Source: GCA-2687025 sp964473525
Lineage (GTDB): Bacteria; Poribacteria; WGA-4E; GCA-2687025
Length of the DNA: 64,000 nt
Assembly: GCA_964473525.1 (NCBI GenBank)
Contig: CAYYPK010000003.1
Span: 62,001-126,000 of the forward strand
Direction: 5' to 3'
Shown: positions 16,345 through 24,887 of the stretch, one piece after another
Layout of the letters: every line of letters starts with the position of its first letter
Position numbering within the stretch: position 1 is the first letter of the stretch
The notes under the pieces: generated by a model
Seen by the model: only the letters and a program-made list of their open reading frames with translations
What the model was told of the DNA's origin: nothing
Database searches by the model: none
Program-made: the position numbers and the translations under genes

Positions 16345-17403
16345 ATGCCAGCCCTGAAGACATGTCCGCTGTGCGCAGCCGATTCACCTTACCGGTACGA
16401 CGCCGAGACCGGGCTGCACACCTACGAGTGCGGGCCTCCGTGCGGGCCATACCGATGGGACGGCGTCACGGACGACTTCGCCAACCTGACGGACCTGGAG
16501 CGTCGGCGTATAGCCACTGCGAACCGCAACCTTAACCGGTACGACTGTTGGACAGTGTGGCGGGGAGAAGGCATCCGCCAAACGCTCGCGGACCACGTGG
16601 TTGCCGAGAAGGCTGCGCGGCTGTATGGCATGGGAGATACCCACGTCGAATATGCGGGAGGGTGCGAGGGTGAAAACCCACTCTACGTAGTGGAGTCTGG
16701 CGACAAGCGTTGCACGTTGCGGCTCTACAGCGAGGAGTACGACCTCGACCGGATCCGATCCGAGCGGGCGTTGCTGGACTCACTCGCGGGAGCGGGTCTG
16801 GGCGTGCCGGTCGCTGTGGCGACCGCGGCCGGGGATGTCATCGCGCGACTGGAATGGCCAGAGCACCCGACGCGCCGGCACGCCGTCCTGTGTCCGTGGA
16901 TCGAGGGGACGCCGGTGCAGCTCGTTCCGGCGGCCGAACGCACGGACGCCTTCATCGCCGACCTCGGCGAATTCGTCGGGCGCCTGCACGAGCGCGGCGC
17001 CGGGTTCAAGGCGCCACCGTGGTTCGTCGCCGACCGCAAGGACGACGACTCCGTAGCGCGCGCGGCAGCGGCGGCTGGCACGGACGAGGCGCGCGATCTC
17101 GCCCCGCGCGTGGTGAGTCTCTTGGATGAGATCAGCGAGGAAGGCCCCGCGTCCGGGATGCTGCACGGTGACCTGACCAGCCTCAACACGCTCTACGATG
17201 GCGCCGCTTTCACCGCGATCGACTGGGGCGGCTTCGGTTGGGGCTATTTCGCCCGCGACCTGGCCCTGATGTGCCGCGCTGGCGTCCACGAAAGCCAGCA
17301 CGCGGCCTTCTTCGAGGGCTACGGACGCGTGCAGCCGATCGCGCAGCGCGTGCTCGCCAACATCGACACCCTCGTCCACGCGAGCCGCATTCGCCTGCTA
17401 TGA
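16345..17403 (+). CDS. APH-family phosphotransferase with N-terminal zinc ribbon
   Basis: A 352-residue protein. Residues 7-33 form a likely zinc knuckle (C7-x2-C10, C29-x3-C33). From about residue 110 an aminoglycoside/choline-kinase-like fold follows, with the catalytic loop MLHGDLTSLN and the metal aspartate in AIDWGGFGWG. APH-type kinases phosphorylate small molecules (homoserine, choline, sugars, antibiotics). The zinc ribbon is not usual in the family. ATG 16345 has GGGAGG upstream and starts the ribbon cleanly. A second APH-type gene lies at 32948-33955, without the ribbon. Confidence 0.75.
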   Translation: MPALKTCPLCAADSPYRYDAETGLHTYECGPPCGPYRWDGVTDDFANLTDLERRRIATANRNLNRYDCWTVWRGEGIRQTLADHVVAEKAARLYGMGDTHVEYAGGCEGENPLYVVESGDKRCTLRLYSEEYDLDRIRSERALLDSLAGAGLGVPVAVATAAGDVIARLEWPEHPTRRHAVLCPWIEGTPVQLVPAAERTDAFIADLGEFVGRLHERGAGFKAPPWFVADRKDDDSVARAAAAAGTDEARDLAPRVVSLLDEISEEGPASGMLHGDLTSLNTLYDGAAFTAIDWGGFGWGYFARDLALMCRAGVHESQHAAFFEGYGRVQPIAQRVLANIDTLVHASRIRLL

Positions 17404-17766
17404 CATGCTGGCAGCCTCGGAGACGGCGGAGGCATACGCAGGCCGGGCCGGGGATGGCATGGCCACCGCCGATTGGTGGCCCCTGATGGGGTCCGCGCCT
17501 TGGCGCCGGCACGTCATGCTGAGCCGGAGGCGAAGCATCTCTTCCGGCGTACGCCTGCGGTCATGGCGCCTATCGACTCCTTCGCCAGGCCGGGCGTCGC
17601 GTAACCCAAGATAACTCGGCGCCCTAGCATGGCAGCCCTCGGGATGCAGCGCCGCCTCTACCAGTGCGCCGTGCGGCCGGGTCGGGCGCGTTGCCCATCC
17701 AACCCCCGTGTGCGAGACTCTCTTCGTTGCTCGTGACACGCTTGATCGGATGCCGGGGAGACGCAC
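17404..17766. other. Intergenic gap with the second dispersed repeat
   Basis: About 360 bases without a convincing gene between the APH kinase and the dienelactone hydrolase operon. Its middle is the inverted-repeat element at 17513-17635. The promoter of the rightward operon should lie in the last 100 bases. No other structure seen. Confidence 0.5.
17513..17635. repeat. Dispersed inverted-repeat element, copy 2
   Basis: The left end GTCATGCTGAGCCGGAGGCG (continuing AAGCATCTC) is identical to that of the element at 7649 over nearly 30 bases. The right end (AACCCAAGATAACTCGG, then CATGGCAG) is a diverged version of the right arm there (ACCCCAAGATGCTTCG, CATGACAG). The middle differs. Shared ends with a variable centre suit a small mobile element or a mobile hairpin. 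Confidence 0.65.
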
Positions 17767-18570
17767 ATGCGCGGTATGGTTGGGGCGGCTGTGGCCTTGG
17801 GGATGTTCGCGACGTTCGCAGCGGCTCAGGACGCCGCAACAGCACGCCTGGAGGACTCACCCAGGCACCACGAGTGGGTGGGGATCGTCCGCGGCGAGAG
17901 GACACTGGAGGCGTTCGTCGCTTACCCAGAGGCGCCGGGGCAAACTGCGGCGGTGGTCGTCATCCACGAGAACCGGGGCCTGACGGACTGGGTCCGTTCC
18001 TTCGCCGACCAGTTGGCGGAAGCAGGTTACCTCGCCATCGCGCCGGATCTGCTGTCGGGCGACGGCCCAGACGGCGGCAAGACGAGCGATTTTCCGTCTT
18101 CCGACGCCGCTCGCGAGGCGCTGTACAACCTCGATCCCGAGCGCGTGACCGCGGACCTCAACGACGCGGCGGACTACGTGACGTCGCTCCCCGCGGCCAA
18201 CGGGAAGGTCTCGGTCGCGGGCTTCTGCTGGGGCGGGTCGCAGACGTTCCGGTTCGCGACGAACCGTGATGGCCTCTCCGCGGCGTGCGTGTTCTACGGC
18301 AGCGCGCCCAAGGATGCGGGCGACATCGCCCGGGTGGGGCCGCCGGTCTACGGCTTCTACGGCGAGAACGACAACCGCATCAACAGCACGCTCGACGCCA
18401 CGGCGGAGATGATGGAATCCGCTGGCAAGACGTTCCTGCCGGTCATCTACGACGGGGCGGGGCACGCGTTCATGCGTCGTGGCGATGCGTCGGACGCCGA
18501 CGACGCCAGCCGCAAGGCGCGCAACGACGCCTTCGAGCGTCTCCTCGGCATCCTGAGCGAAGATGGATGA
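17767..18570 (+). CDS. Secreted dienelactone hydrolase family protein
   Basis: A 267-residue alpha/beta hydrolase with a signal peptide (MRGMVGAAVALGMFATFAAA). The Cys-Asp-His triad of dienelactone hydrolases is complete: C154 in VAGFCWGG, D202 in GENDNR and H233 in GAGHAF, with the partner E68 in VIHENRG. The family hydrolyses lactones and esters; export to the periplasm is seen in a subset. The stop overlaps the ABC ATPase start as ATGA, so it heads a coupled three-gene operon with an ABC exporter, though a functional link is not obvious. Confidence 0.85.
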   Translation: MRGMVGAAVALGMFATFAAAQDAATARLEDSPRHHEWVGIVRGERTLEAFVAYPEAPGQTAAVVVIHENRGLTDWVRSFADQLAEAGYLAIAPDLLSGDGPDGGKTSDFPSSDAAREALYNLDPERVTADLNDAADYVTSLPAANGKVSVAGFCWGGSQTFRFATNRDGLSAACVFYGSAPKDAGDIARVGPPVYGFYGENDNRINSTLDATAEMMESAGKTFLPVIYDGAGHAFMRRGDASDADDASRKARNDAFERLLGILSEDG

Positions 18571-19502
18571 CCGCAGCCATCGACGCGCAGGGCCTACGCA
18601 AGGTCTATCGAGGTCGCCGGCGGAATCCTGACACGGTGGCTGTCGATTCGCTCGACCTGTGCGTCGAGCCCGGCGAGGTGTTTGGCTTCCTCGGCCGCAA
18701 CGGCGCCGGGAAGACGACCGCGGTGATGATGCTCCTCGGGTGCGTATCGCCAACGGCTGGCCAGGCGGCGCTATTCGGCGAACCCATCGGCGCGCCTGTT
18801 TCCCGGAGCCGCGTTGGGTTCCTGCCAGAGAAGTTCCGCTTCCACGAATTCCTCACTGCGCGCGAACTGCTCACATTCCACGGACGCCTCGCTGGCATGA
18901 CGGCCGACGCGTGTGTGGAGCGCGCGCCCGAGGTTCTGGACATCGTGGGTCTCACGGACGCCACGGACAAGCAGGTCCGCGACTTCTCCAAGGGCATGCA
19001 GCAGCGCGTGGGGCTCGGTCAGGCGATGATGGCTGACCCCGACCTGCTGGTCCTGGACGAGCCAACGTCGGCGCTGGATCCGCTAGGTCGACGAGACGTG
19101 CGGGACGTTGTGCTTCGGCTGAAGGACGAGGGCAAGACCGTCTTCCTCAACTCGCACCTGCTGTCCGAGGTCGAGCTGTGCTGCGACCGCGTGGCGATCC
19201 TGGACCACGGTCGTGTCTTGAAGCAGGGGCCGATTGACGACCTCCTGAGAGCGGGAGTCCGGGTTGACATTCAGGTTGACGGGTTGACGCCGGCAGCCAT
19301 CGAAGAGCTGACCGCGCACGGCGTCGTCGAGGCGTGGGACGCCGACGCAGGCGCGCTGCGGATGGGCGTGGACAACGCTGACGTCATCCCTGGACTGACG
19401 AGGGCGCTCGTGCAAGGGGGCGCGGACGTTCGGTCCATCGTCCCACAGCGCGAATCGCTCGAGGAGTTCTTCGTACGCGTCGTGGAGGACGGAGACGCAT
19501 GA
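18567..19502 (+). CDS. ABC transporter ATP-binding protein
   Basis: A 311-residue ATPase with Walker A GRNGAGKTT (43-51), signature DFSKGMQQRVGLGQA, Walker B LLVLDEPTSALDP and the switch His in FLNSHLLSE. The C-terminal 80 residues are the extension seen in ABC-2 exporters of the CcmA/NatA kind. The start ATG 18567 overlaps the preceding stop by four bases, and its own stop overlaps the permease start, so the pair is translationally coupled. Confidence 0.92.
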   Translation: MTAAIDAQGLRKVYRGRRRNPDTVAVDSLDLCVEPGEVFGFLGRNGAGKTTAVMMLLGCVSPTAGQAALFGEPIGAPVSRSRVGFLPEKFRFHEFLTARELLTFHGRLAGMTADACVERAPEVLDIVGLTDATDKQVRDFSKGMQQRVGLGQAMMADPDLLVLDEPTSALDPLGRRDVRDVVLRLKDEGKTVFLNSHLLSEVELCCDRVAILDHGRVLKQGPIDDLLRAGVRVDIQVDGLTPAAIEELTAHGVVEAWDADAGALRMGVDNADVIPGLTRALVQGGADVRSIVPQRESLEEFFVRVVEDGDA

Positions 19503-20482
19503 TGTCGCCCGCGACGGGAGGGAACGACCTGGCTGCCACGCTGCAGATCGCCCGGCTGACCATATGGGAGGCGCTTCGCCGCCGTACGTTGCTGGCTGGC
19601 GTGTGCTTGTCGGTGCTCTGCCTGGGCGGCATGGTGACGTTCGTCACGATCGCCGAGAGGGCGACGATGCGGGAGGGCCGCACCGAAGCGGCCGTCGAGG
19701 AAGCCCGGGCCACGTCGGACCCGGACGTCCCTGCGGACGCGGAGGCAGACGCGGAACGTCGCGAGCGACGGCGTGGGCGGCGAGAGGGCCTGGGGCGTAA
19801 AGCCGCTACGCAGGCGATACGGGCCGTGGGTCTGTGGATCGCGCGCACGTTCACCGCAGTCATGGCGATACTCCTCGCCGCGACGGGCATAGCGCAGGAT
19901 CGCGAGTCCGGGACGCTCTACACCATCGTCACGAAGCCCATACGCCGGCTGTCCGTCCTCCTCGGCAGATGGCTGGGCCTGAACGCCCTACTACTGACGC
20001 ACCTCGTCGTCTTCGGCGTAGCGCTCACGACGGTGATGCTCGCGCGCGGAGACCCCGACGCGTGGCGCGTGTTTCCTGCGTGCCTGGCTGCGGTGCTCTA
20101 CGGGCTTCTGTTCACCGCCATTGCTCTGCTGCTCTCCACGGTAACGTCCTCGTGGATCGCCTTCGGTGGCACGATCTTCCTGTGGGGCGTGGGCTTGCAG
20201 GAATACGGCGTCGTGCGAGCCGTCGCGATGGGTCTGAAGCAGATGAAGTTCGAGGCCGCCGCGAAGGTTGCGGAGACCGGCTGCGCGTTCTTCGGGCTGC
20301 TGGTGCCGGTCGGCCGTATCGCGGGATGGGTGGAGCGCGCGGCGGGAGGCATGAATCTGCTCGTCGTCGCCGGGCCCATCGCGCGCCCGGAGGGTACCAT
20401 CCTGGGGATGGCGTACGTCGTCGCGTACATCGCCGGAGTGCTCGCGCTGGCCACGTTCGCCCTCGAACGGCGCGACATCTAG
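19499..20482 (+). CDS. ABC-2 type transporter permease
   Basis: A 327-residue membrane protein. A first hydrophobic segment (LLAGVCLSVLCLGGMVTFV) is followed by a charged loop rich in Glu and Arg (about residues 55-105) and then five or six further segments, including MAILLAATGIAQDRESGTLY, whose ES-GTL-Y context is typical of ABC-2 permeases next to the first membrane pair. It overlaps the ATPase stop as ATGA. Together they form an exporter; the cargo is unknown. Confidence 0.85.
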   Translation: MMSPATGGNDLAATLQIARLTIWEALRRRTLLAGVCLSVLCLGGMVTFVTIAERATMREGRTEAAVEEARATSDPDVPADAEADAERRERRRGRREGLGRKAATQAIRAVGLWIARTFTAVMAILLAATGIAQDRESGTLYTIVTKPIRRLSVLLGRWLGLNALLLTHLVVFGVALTTVMLARGDPDAWRVFPACLAAVLYGLLFTAIALLLSTVTSSWIAFGGTIFLWGVGLQEYGVVRAVAMGLKQMKFEAAAKVAETGCAFFGLLVPVGRIAGWVERAAGGMNLLVVAGPIARPEGTILGMAYVVAYIAGVLALATFALERRDI

Positions 20483-20501
20483 ACCTGCCCACCGCGTCAG
20501 C

Positions 20502-21749
20502 GTGGGAGCCGTGCCCTACGTGGAGGACATCGACCTGGCATCCAGTGGCGGAGCCGTGAAGCCACGCTGGCGCGGCGTCGACATCTTCGACCTGTCCGTC
20601 ATGGGCGCCACCCACGGCATCAGCGACGGCTACTCGAGCCTGCTCGTTCCCATCCTGGCGATGATCGTCGTCGACCTGGGTCTCACGCCCCTGCAGGCGG
20701 GCATGCTGCTGAGCGCGAAGAGTGTCGCCACCGTGCTCTTCCTCTATCCCAACTCCCTGCTCGCCGACCACACGAACCGCAAGAAGGAAATCCTGCTCGT
20801 AGGGATGACGGTTGCGAGTCTCGCGTACGTCGTGATGGGATGGGCGCCGGGACTGTACACGGCGATGCTCGTCGCCTTCGTGGCTGGCGCCGGTAACTCG
20901 ACGTACCATCCGTGCGGCACGGCGCTCACCGCCGAGAGATTCCACGACAAGCGCGCGGTCGCCATTTCCGTGCACAGTCTTGCGGGACACGTCGGGGCGA
21001 GCGTGATGCCACTGGCGCAGATGGCGGTTGTCGCCCTCGCCGGCTGGCGGACGTCGTTGCAGGCTTGCGCGTTGCCAGCCGCAGTCTTGCTGCCCCTCGT
21101 AGCCTTACGAATGGGCGGCGAGAACGGAGCGATGCGGGAGCTGCGTGAGTCTCACACGGCGGAGCCGTTCCGCAAGATTACAGCGCGCGTGCTGCGCAAC
21201 CGGAACGTCGTTGTCCTCGCACTGGTCTACGCGCTCACCGCCCTCGGCACGTCGGGCATGGTGGGCTTCCTCCCGCTGCTGGGATCCGCACGCTTCGGGC
21301 TGACACAGGCCGTGATCGGACTCGCGGTATCCGCGTATTTCACTGCCGGGGTGGTGGCGAAGCCCCTGATGGGTCTCATGTACAACCGTCTTGGCGCGCG
21401 AACGGCGCTCTTCGTGCCGCTCGTGTGCGCTGGCGGGCTCGCGGCGCTCATCGGCTGGTTGTCGTGGGGAGCTCTGTTCATTCCACTGGCGGCGCTCGTG
21501 GGCCTCGTGACCCCCATCAGCCCAATTATCCTGACGGCGGCCGCGGATGTCAGCGACGAGAAGGCGCTGGCATCGTCCATCGGATTCATCTACACGTGCC
21601 ATGGGCTGGGCTTTCTGTCTCCGCTGATCGGGGGCTGGCTGGCGGGCATCCTCGGGTACTCCGCGAGCTACACGTTCTTCGCGGTCGCCATCTGGGCGGG
21701 CGCGGCGGCGGCCCTTCTCTTACGCGGGGCCATGCCGGCCTCTCGTTGA
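20502..21749 (+). CDS. Major facilitator superfamily transporter
   Basis: A 415-residue protein with twelve hydrophobic segments. The first helix (THGISDGYSSLLVPILAMIV), the loop NSLLADHTNRKKEIL between helices 2 and 3 and the motif GAGNSTYHPCGTAL in helix 5 fit the fosmidomycin-resistance-like (FSR) branch of MFS. Substrate is unknown. The start is GTG 20502, 20 bases after the ABC permease, so it may be read from the same transcript. Confidence 0.85.
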   Translation: MGAVPYVEDIDLASSGGAVKPRWRGVDIFDLSVMGATHGISDGYSSLLVPILAMIVVDLGLTPLQAGMLLSAKSVATVLFLYPNSLLADHTNRKKEILLVGMTVASLAYVVMGWAPGLYTAMLVAFVAGAGNSTYHPCGTALTAERFHDKRAVAISVHSLAGHVGASVMPLAQMAVVALAGWRTSLQACALPAAVLLPLVALRMGGENGAMRELRESHTAEPFRKITARVLRNRNVVVLALVYALTALGTSGMVGFLPLLGSARFGLTQAVIGLAVSAYFTAGVVAKPLMGLMYNRLGARTALFVPLVCAGGLAALIGWLSWGALFIPLAALVGLVTPISPIILTAAADVSDEKALASSIGFIYTCHGLGFLSPLIGGWLAGILGYSASYTFFAVAIWAGAAAALLLRGAMPASR

Positions 21750-21817
21750 CCGGTCGATGTCGCTGTGGTGTACTTCCTCCGCCCCTCTCGACGGCGCGTC
21801 CTCCCGGAGAAGAACCC

Positions 21818-22822
21818 GTGCAAGCCAAGGCGCTCGTCTGCAGCGCGGACCAGACCTTCGAGATCTCTGATGTCGTCCTTGCTGAACCCGGCGCCACGAA
21901 CATCGCCGTCCGCGCCGTGTGCAGTGGCGTGAGCATCGGCACCGAGTTCGCCGTCATCACCGGACGCCTCAACTGGGGATCGTACCCGTTGGTGACGGGA
22001 TACCAGGCCGTCGGGGTCGTCGAGCATGTCGGCGCCGACGTGTCCGGGTTCCAGGTAGGCGACCGCGTCTACTATCGCGACAACAAGTCGATTGCCCTCG
22101 CGGACGGTGCGCGCGTGACTGCCGCGGCCGGCACGCACTGCTCCGCGGCGGTCATCGACCCAACGAACACACACGGCGTCGCCCACGTGCCTGACGGCGT
22201 CGACGACGAAGCGGCGTGCCTCTACGTCATGCCCGCCGTGGGGCTGAACGGCGTGGACATGGCGAACCCTCGCATGGGCGATGTCGTCGTCGTGTACGGC
22301 GCCGGGCTCATCGGCCTGGGTGTCGTCGCGGCGTGCAGTCACCGCGGCTGCACGGTCGTGAGCGTGGACATCGAAGACGGCAGACTCGAAGTCGCCACCA
22401 AGCTCGGAGCGGACCACGTCGTCAACGGCTCGCGCGAGGACGTGGGGGCGCGCGTGCGGGAGATCCCTCCCGAGGGCGCGGATGTCGTGTTCGAATCCAC
22501 GGGCATCCCAGCGTGCATAGACCCCGCCATGGCTCTGTGCCGAACGCACGGTAAGTTCATCTACCAGGGCAACTACGGCCAGGCGCCTGTCAGCTACAAC
22601 TTCCTCGTCCCTCATGGCAAGCGTCTGACGACCTTCTACCCGTGCGACGATGGCCTCGCGAAGTGCCGGGCCGCCGTCCTCAAGAACATGGCGACCGGCG
22701 CGCTACGATGGGGCGAGGTCATTACGCACCGCGCCGAGGCTGACGAGGCGCCGGCGCTCTACGCGTCGATTCGCGACGGGAATGCCGACGCCGTGCTTGG
22801 CGCGGTCATCCACTGGTCGTAA
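21818..22822 (+). CDS. Medium-chain (zinc-type) alcohol dehydrogenase family protein
   Basis: A 334-residue MDR protein. It has a GroES-like N-terminal half (CSGVSIGTEFAVITGRLNW, GYQAVGVVEHVGADVSGFQ) and a Rossmann half (VVVYGAGLIGLGVVAACSHRG, then VSVDIEDGRLEVATKLGAD). The pattern resembles the BchC/threonine-dehydrogenase-like branch, in which the structural zinc Cys cluster is missing. The reaction is an NAD(P)-linked alcohol/ketone conversion; substrate unknown. GTG 21818 has GGAGA upstream; the longer frame overlaps the MFS gene. The SDR gene follows 25 bases later. Confidence 0.85.
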   Translation: MQAKALVCSADQTFEISDVVLAEPGATNIAVRAVCSGVSIGTEFAVITGRLNWGSYPLVTGYQAVGVVEHVGADVSGFQVGDRVYYRDNKSIALADGARVTAAAGTHCSAAVIDPTNTHGVAHVPDGVDDEAACLYVMPAVGLNGVDMANPRMGDVVVVYGAGLIGLGVVAACSHRGCTVVSVDIEDGRLEVATKLGADHVVNGSREDVGARVREIPPEGADVVFESTGIPACIDPAMALCRTHGKFIYQGNYGQAPVSYNFLVPHGKRLTTFYPCDDGLAKCRAAVLKNMATGALRWGEVITHRAEADEAPALYASIRDGNADAVLGAVIHWS

Positions 22823-22847
22823 GCAGACAGTCAGGGGAGACACGACG

Positions 22848-23690
22848 ATGCGCGTACTGATTACCGGCACGAGCGGCTTCGTCGGCGCGGCGCTCGCGCG
22901 GTCCATGTCGGGGACGCACGATGTCGTGTGTCTGTCGCGGCGGCCCACGGAGGTCGACGGCGTCGAGGCCCTTGAAGGCGACTTCGCGACGGAGGAGGGC
23001 ATCGCGCTAGTTCAGGGCGGAGTTGACGCCGTCGTGCATCTCGCCGCCGTGACGGGCGCTGGCACGGAGCGCGAGTGTATGGGCGTCAACGTCCTCGGGA
23101 CGCACCTGCTACTGCGCACGCTCATCGACCGGGGATGCCGCAAGTTCGCGCTCGCGAGCTCGATCGCCGCGGTGGGCTTCCAGTCTCCGCTGTTCCGGCC
23201 GCTCGAAGTGCCCATCCCGGACGAGCACCCGTGTCTGGACCGGGACGGCTACGGCGTGTCCAAATACCTGATGGAGGAGATGACGCGGTACGTAAGCCGG
23301 CAGACGCCAGACGCGGACATCATCAACATCCGTCTCGCGAGCATAATCCGCGAGGACGCCACGCCGTCGCCCGTGCAGCCCGGGCCGGTCGGCCAGTGGT
23401 CCATCGGCGCGCCGTCCCTGATGTACCTGAGCGACGCCGTCCGCTGCTTCACCATGGCGGCGGAGTCTCCCGCGAAGCCCGGCGTGCGGATCATGAACGC
23501 CGTGGGCGCGCAGGCGTGCGTCGGCGCGCCCGTGCCCGACGTTCTCCGCGCGTGGTACGGCGCCGACGCGGACGAGCTAGACATGTCGCATTACGAGCGC
23601 CCGGGCCACGAGCGCGACCCGCTCTACACGATAGACCGCGTGCGCGAGGAGATCGGGTTCGCGCCGCTCAGGAGCGTGCTGCCAGAGTGA
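22848..23690 (+). CDS. NAD-dependent epimerase/dehydratase (SDR family)
   Basis: A 280-residue extended SDR with ITGTSGFVG (5-13) for the dinucleotide, VVHLAAVTG, S104/S105 and the catalytic Y135-x3-K139 (YGVSKYLMEE). Family members work on nucleotide sugars or reduce keto groups. ATG 22848 has GGGGAGA upstream. It is the last gene of the run starting at 17767. Neighbouring dehydrogenase and MFS genes suggest a small-molecule pathway, but no product can be named. Confidence 0.85.
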   Translation: MRVLITGTSGFVGAALARSMSGTHDVVCLSRRPTEVDGVEALEGDFATEEGIALVQGGVDAVVHLAAVTGAGTERECMGVNVLGTHLLLRTLIDRGCRKFALASSIAAVGFQSPLFRPLEVPIPDEHPCLDRDGYGVSKYLMEEMTRYVSRQTPDADIINIRLASIIREDATPSPVQPGPVGQWSIGAPSLMYLSDAVRCFTMAAESPAKPGVRIMNAVGAQACVGAPVPDVLRAWYGADADELDMSHYERPGHERDPLYTIDRVREEIGFAPLRSVLPE

Positions 23691-23842
23691 CTAGCGTTTC
23701 AGCACGCAAGATCCCGTGGCGCGTCCGCCAACCCCATCCTAGCCGTCCCTGCAAGGGGAAGGGACTTCCTGGGGCCGCGTGGGTGCGTGTCTACAGGCGG
23801 CACTGACGTGGTCCAGCGCGAGGCAGACCGACGAGGCGTGTA

Positions 23843-24715
23843 TCAGTCGTCGGGGAATTCCGTGTACCCCTCGTCCTCGAGGTACTGGTATTTGTTCTTG
23901 AGGCTCTGCTGTAGCTCTCGGTCGTTCTCGACCTCCTGCATCGTGTAGCCCTCACGGTCGAGTATCTCTCGGACCAGATCCTGGAACGACAGGCCACGGG
24001 CGGGGTACCAGCGGCCCGCCTCGTACTTCTTGGCCGGCGTGTGCTCCCGCTGCCGGGACTCGGCTCCGCCTCCCTTGGACCCTATGACGCCCTGATCCAA
24101 CTCGAGGTCGATCTCGCCTAGCGGGCCTCCCGCGACCTTCACAGAGCGGCCGCTGATGCTGACTACCGAGTAGCCGTCGCCGACATCCGCGCCGATCCCG
24201 ACGTACATGCCGTTCGGCTGCCCCTGCCGGGTGATGAGCGCGCGAGGCCCATCAGGGCGATGCACGACGCCCGCCAGGCCGAACGGGTTGTGTCGTGGCT
24301 CTTCCCATCCAAGGCGACGGAAGACGTTGGCGTGCAAGATGACTTCGTAGTGCTCCGGGAGTCCGGCGTTCCGGCCGTCGGCTTGGGCGCCCCGGGCGCG
24401 GTCTCGCCGTTCCGGCGGCCGGCGTGGCGGCGGTTCTGGCCGGCTCTCGCCACCCGCTTCTTGTTCTCCCCGCATGGCGCGCTGCACGCGTGCTTGCAGG
24501 TCGGGCGACGACATGAGTTCGCGAGCGAGGGACGGATTCGTGCGGACATCGTCGAGCGTGACGCCGCGCTCAGCGAGGATGACGTCCACCTCCGCGCGGC
24601 CGGCGGGCGTCAGTTGCTCCAGCGCGCGGTCGACCATTTCCCCGACCTGGCCCTGGGCGTGACTGTCGAGGCATAGCGCCGCGGCTAACGCGGCGGCGAT
24701 CATCAGGCGTCGCAT
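23843..24715 (-). CDS. Secreted protein of unknown function
   Basis: A 290-residue protein starting MRRLMIAAALAAALCLDSHA, a signal peptide, at ATG 24715. The first third is a helical region (VGEMVDRALEQLTPAGRAEV, then a low-complexity stretch rich in Pro and Arg), the middle a small strand-rich part (VILHANVFRRLGWEEP; GMYVGIGADVGDGYSVVSIS) and the end is charged and helical (LQQSLKNKYQYLEDEGYTEF). Four direct strand elements could form a PDZ- or biotinyl-like fold, but I recognise no family. It ends EFPDD, without the shared GK-TW tail. Confidence 0.6.
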   Translation of the reverse strand: MRRLMIAAALAAALCLDSHAQGQVGEMVDRALEQLTPAGRAEVDVILAERGVTLDDVRTNPSLARELMSSPDLQARVQRAMRGEQEAGGESRPEPPPRRPPERRDRARGAQADGRNAGLPEHYEVILHANVFRRLGWEEPRHNPFGLAGVVHRPDGPRALITRQGQPNGMYVGIGADVGDGYSVVSISGRSVKVAGGPLGEIDLELDQGVIGSKGGGAESRQREHTPAKKYEAGRWYPARGLSFQDLVREILDREGYTMQEVENDRELQQSLKNKYQYLEDEGYTEFPDD

Positions 24716-24887
24716 GTTGCAGCGCCCTCTCCGCGGTTGGCGGACCAGTATAGGCGACACCTAGACGGTAGCCGGGCCGCGCCACCCCGGCAAACTGACG
24801 TGTGCGAAGTTGAGCGGAGCCGTGTCCTCGCCTACCATGCGTCGCATTCCCACCGCGAGAGCACCCATGGGCGCCGGAGGCCGAGAG

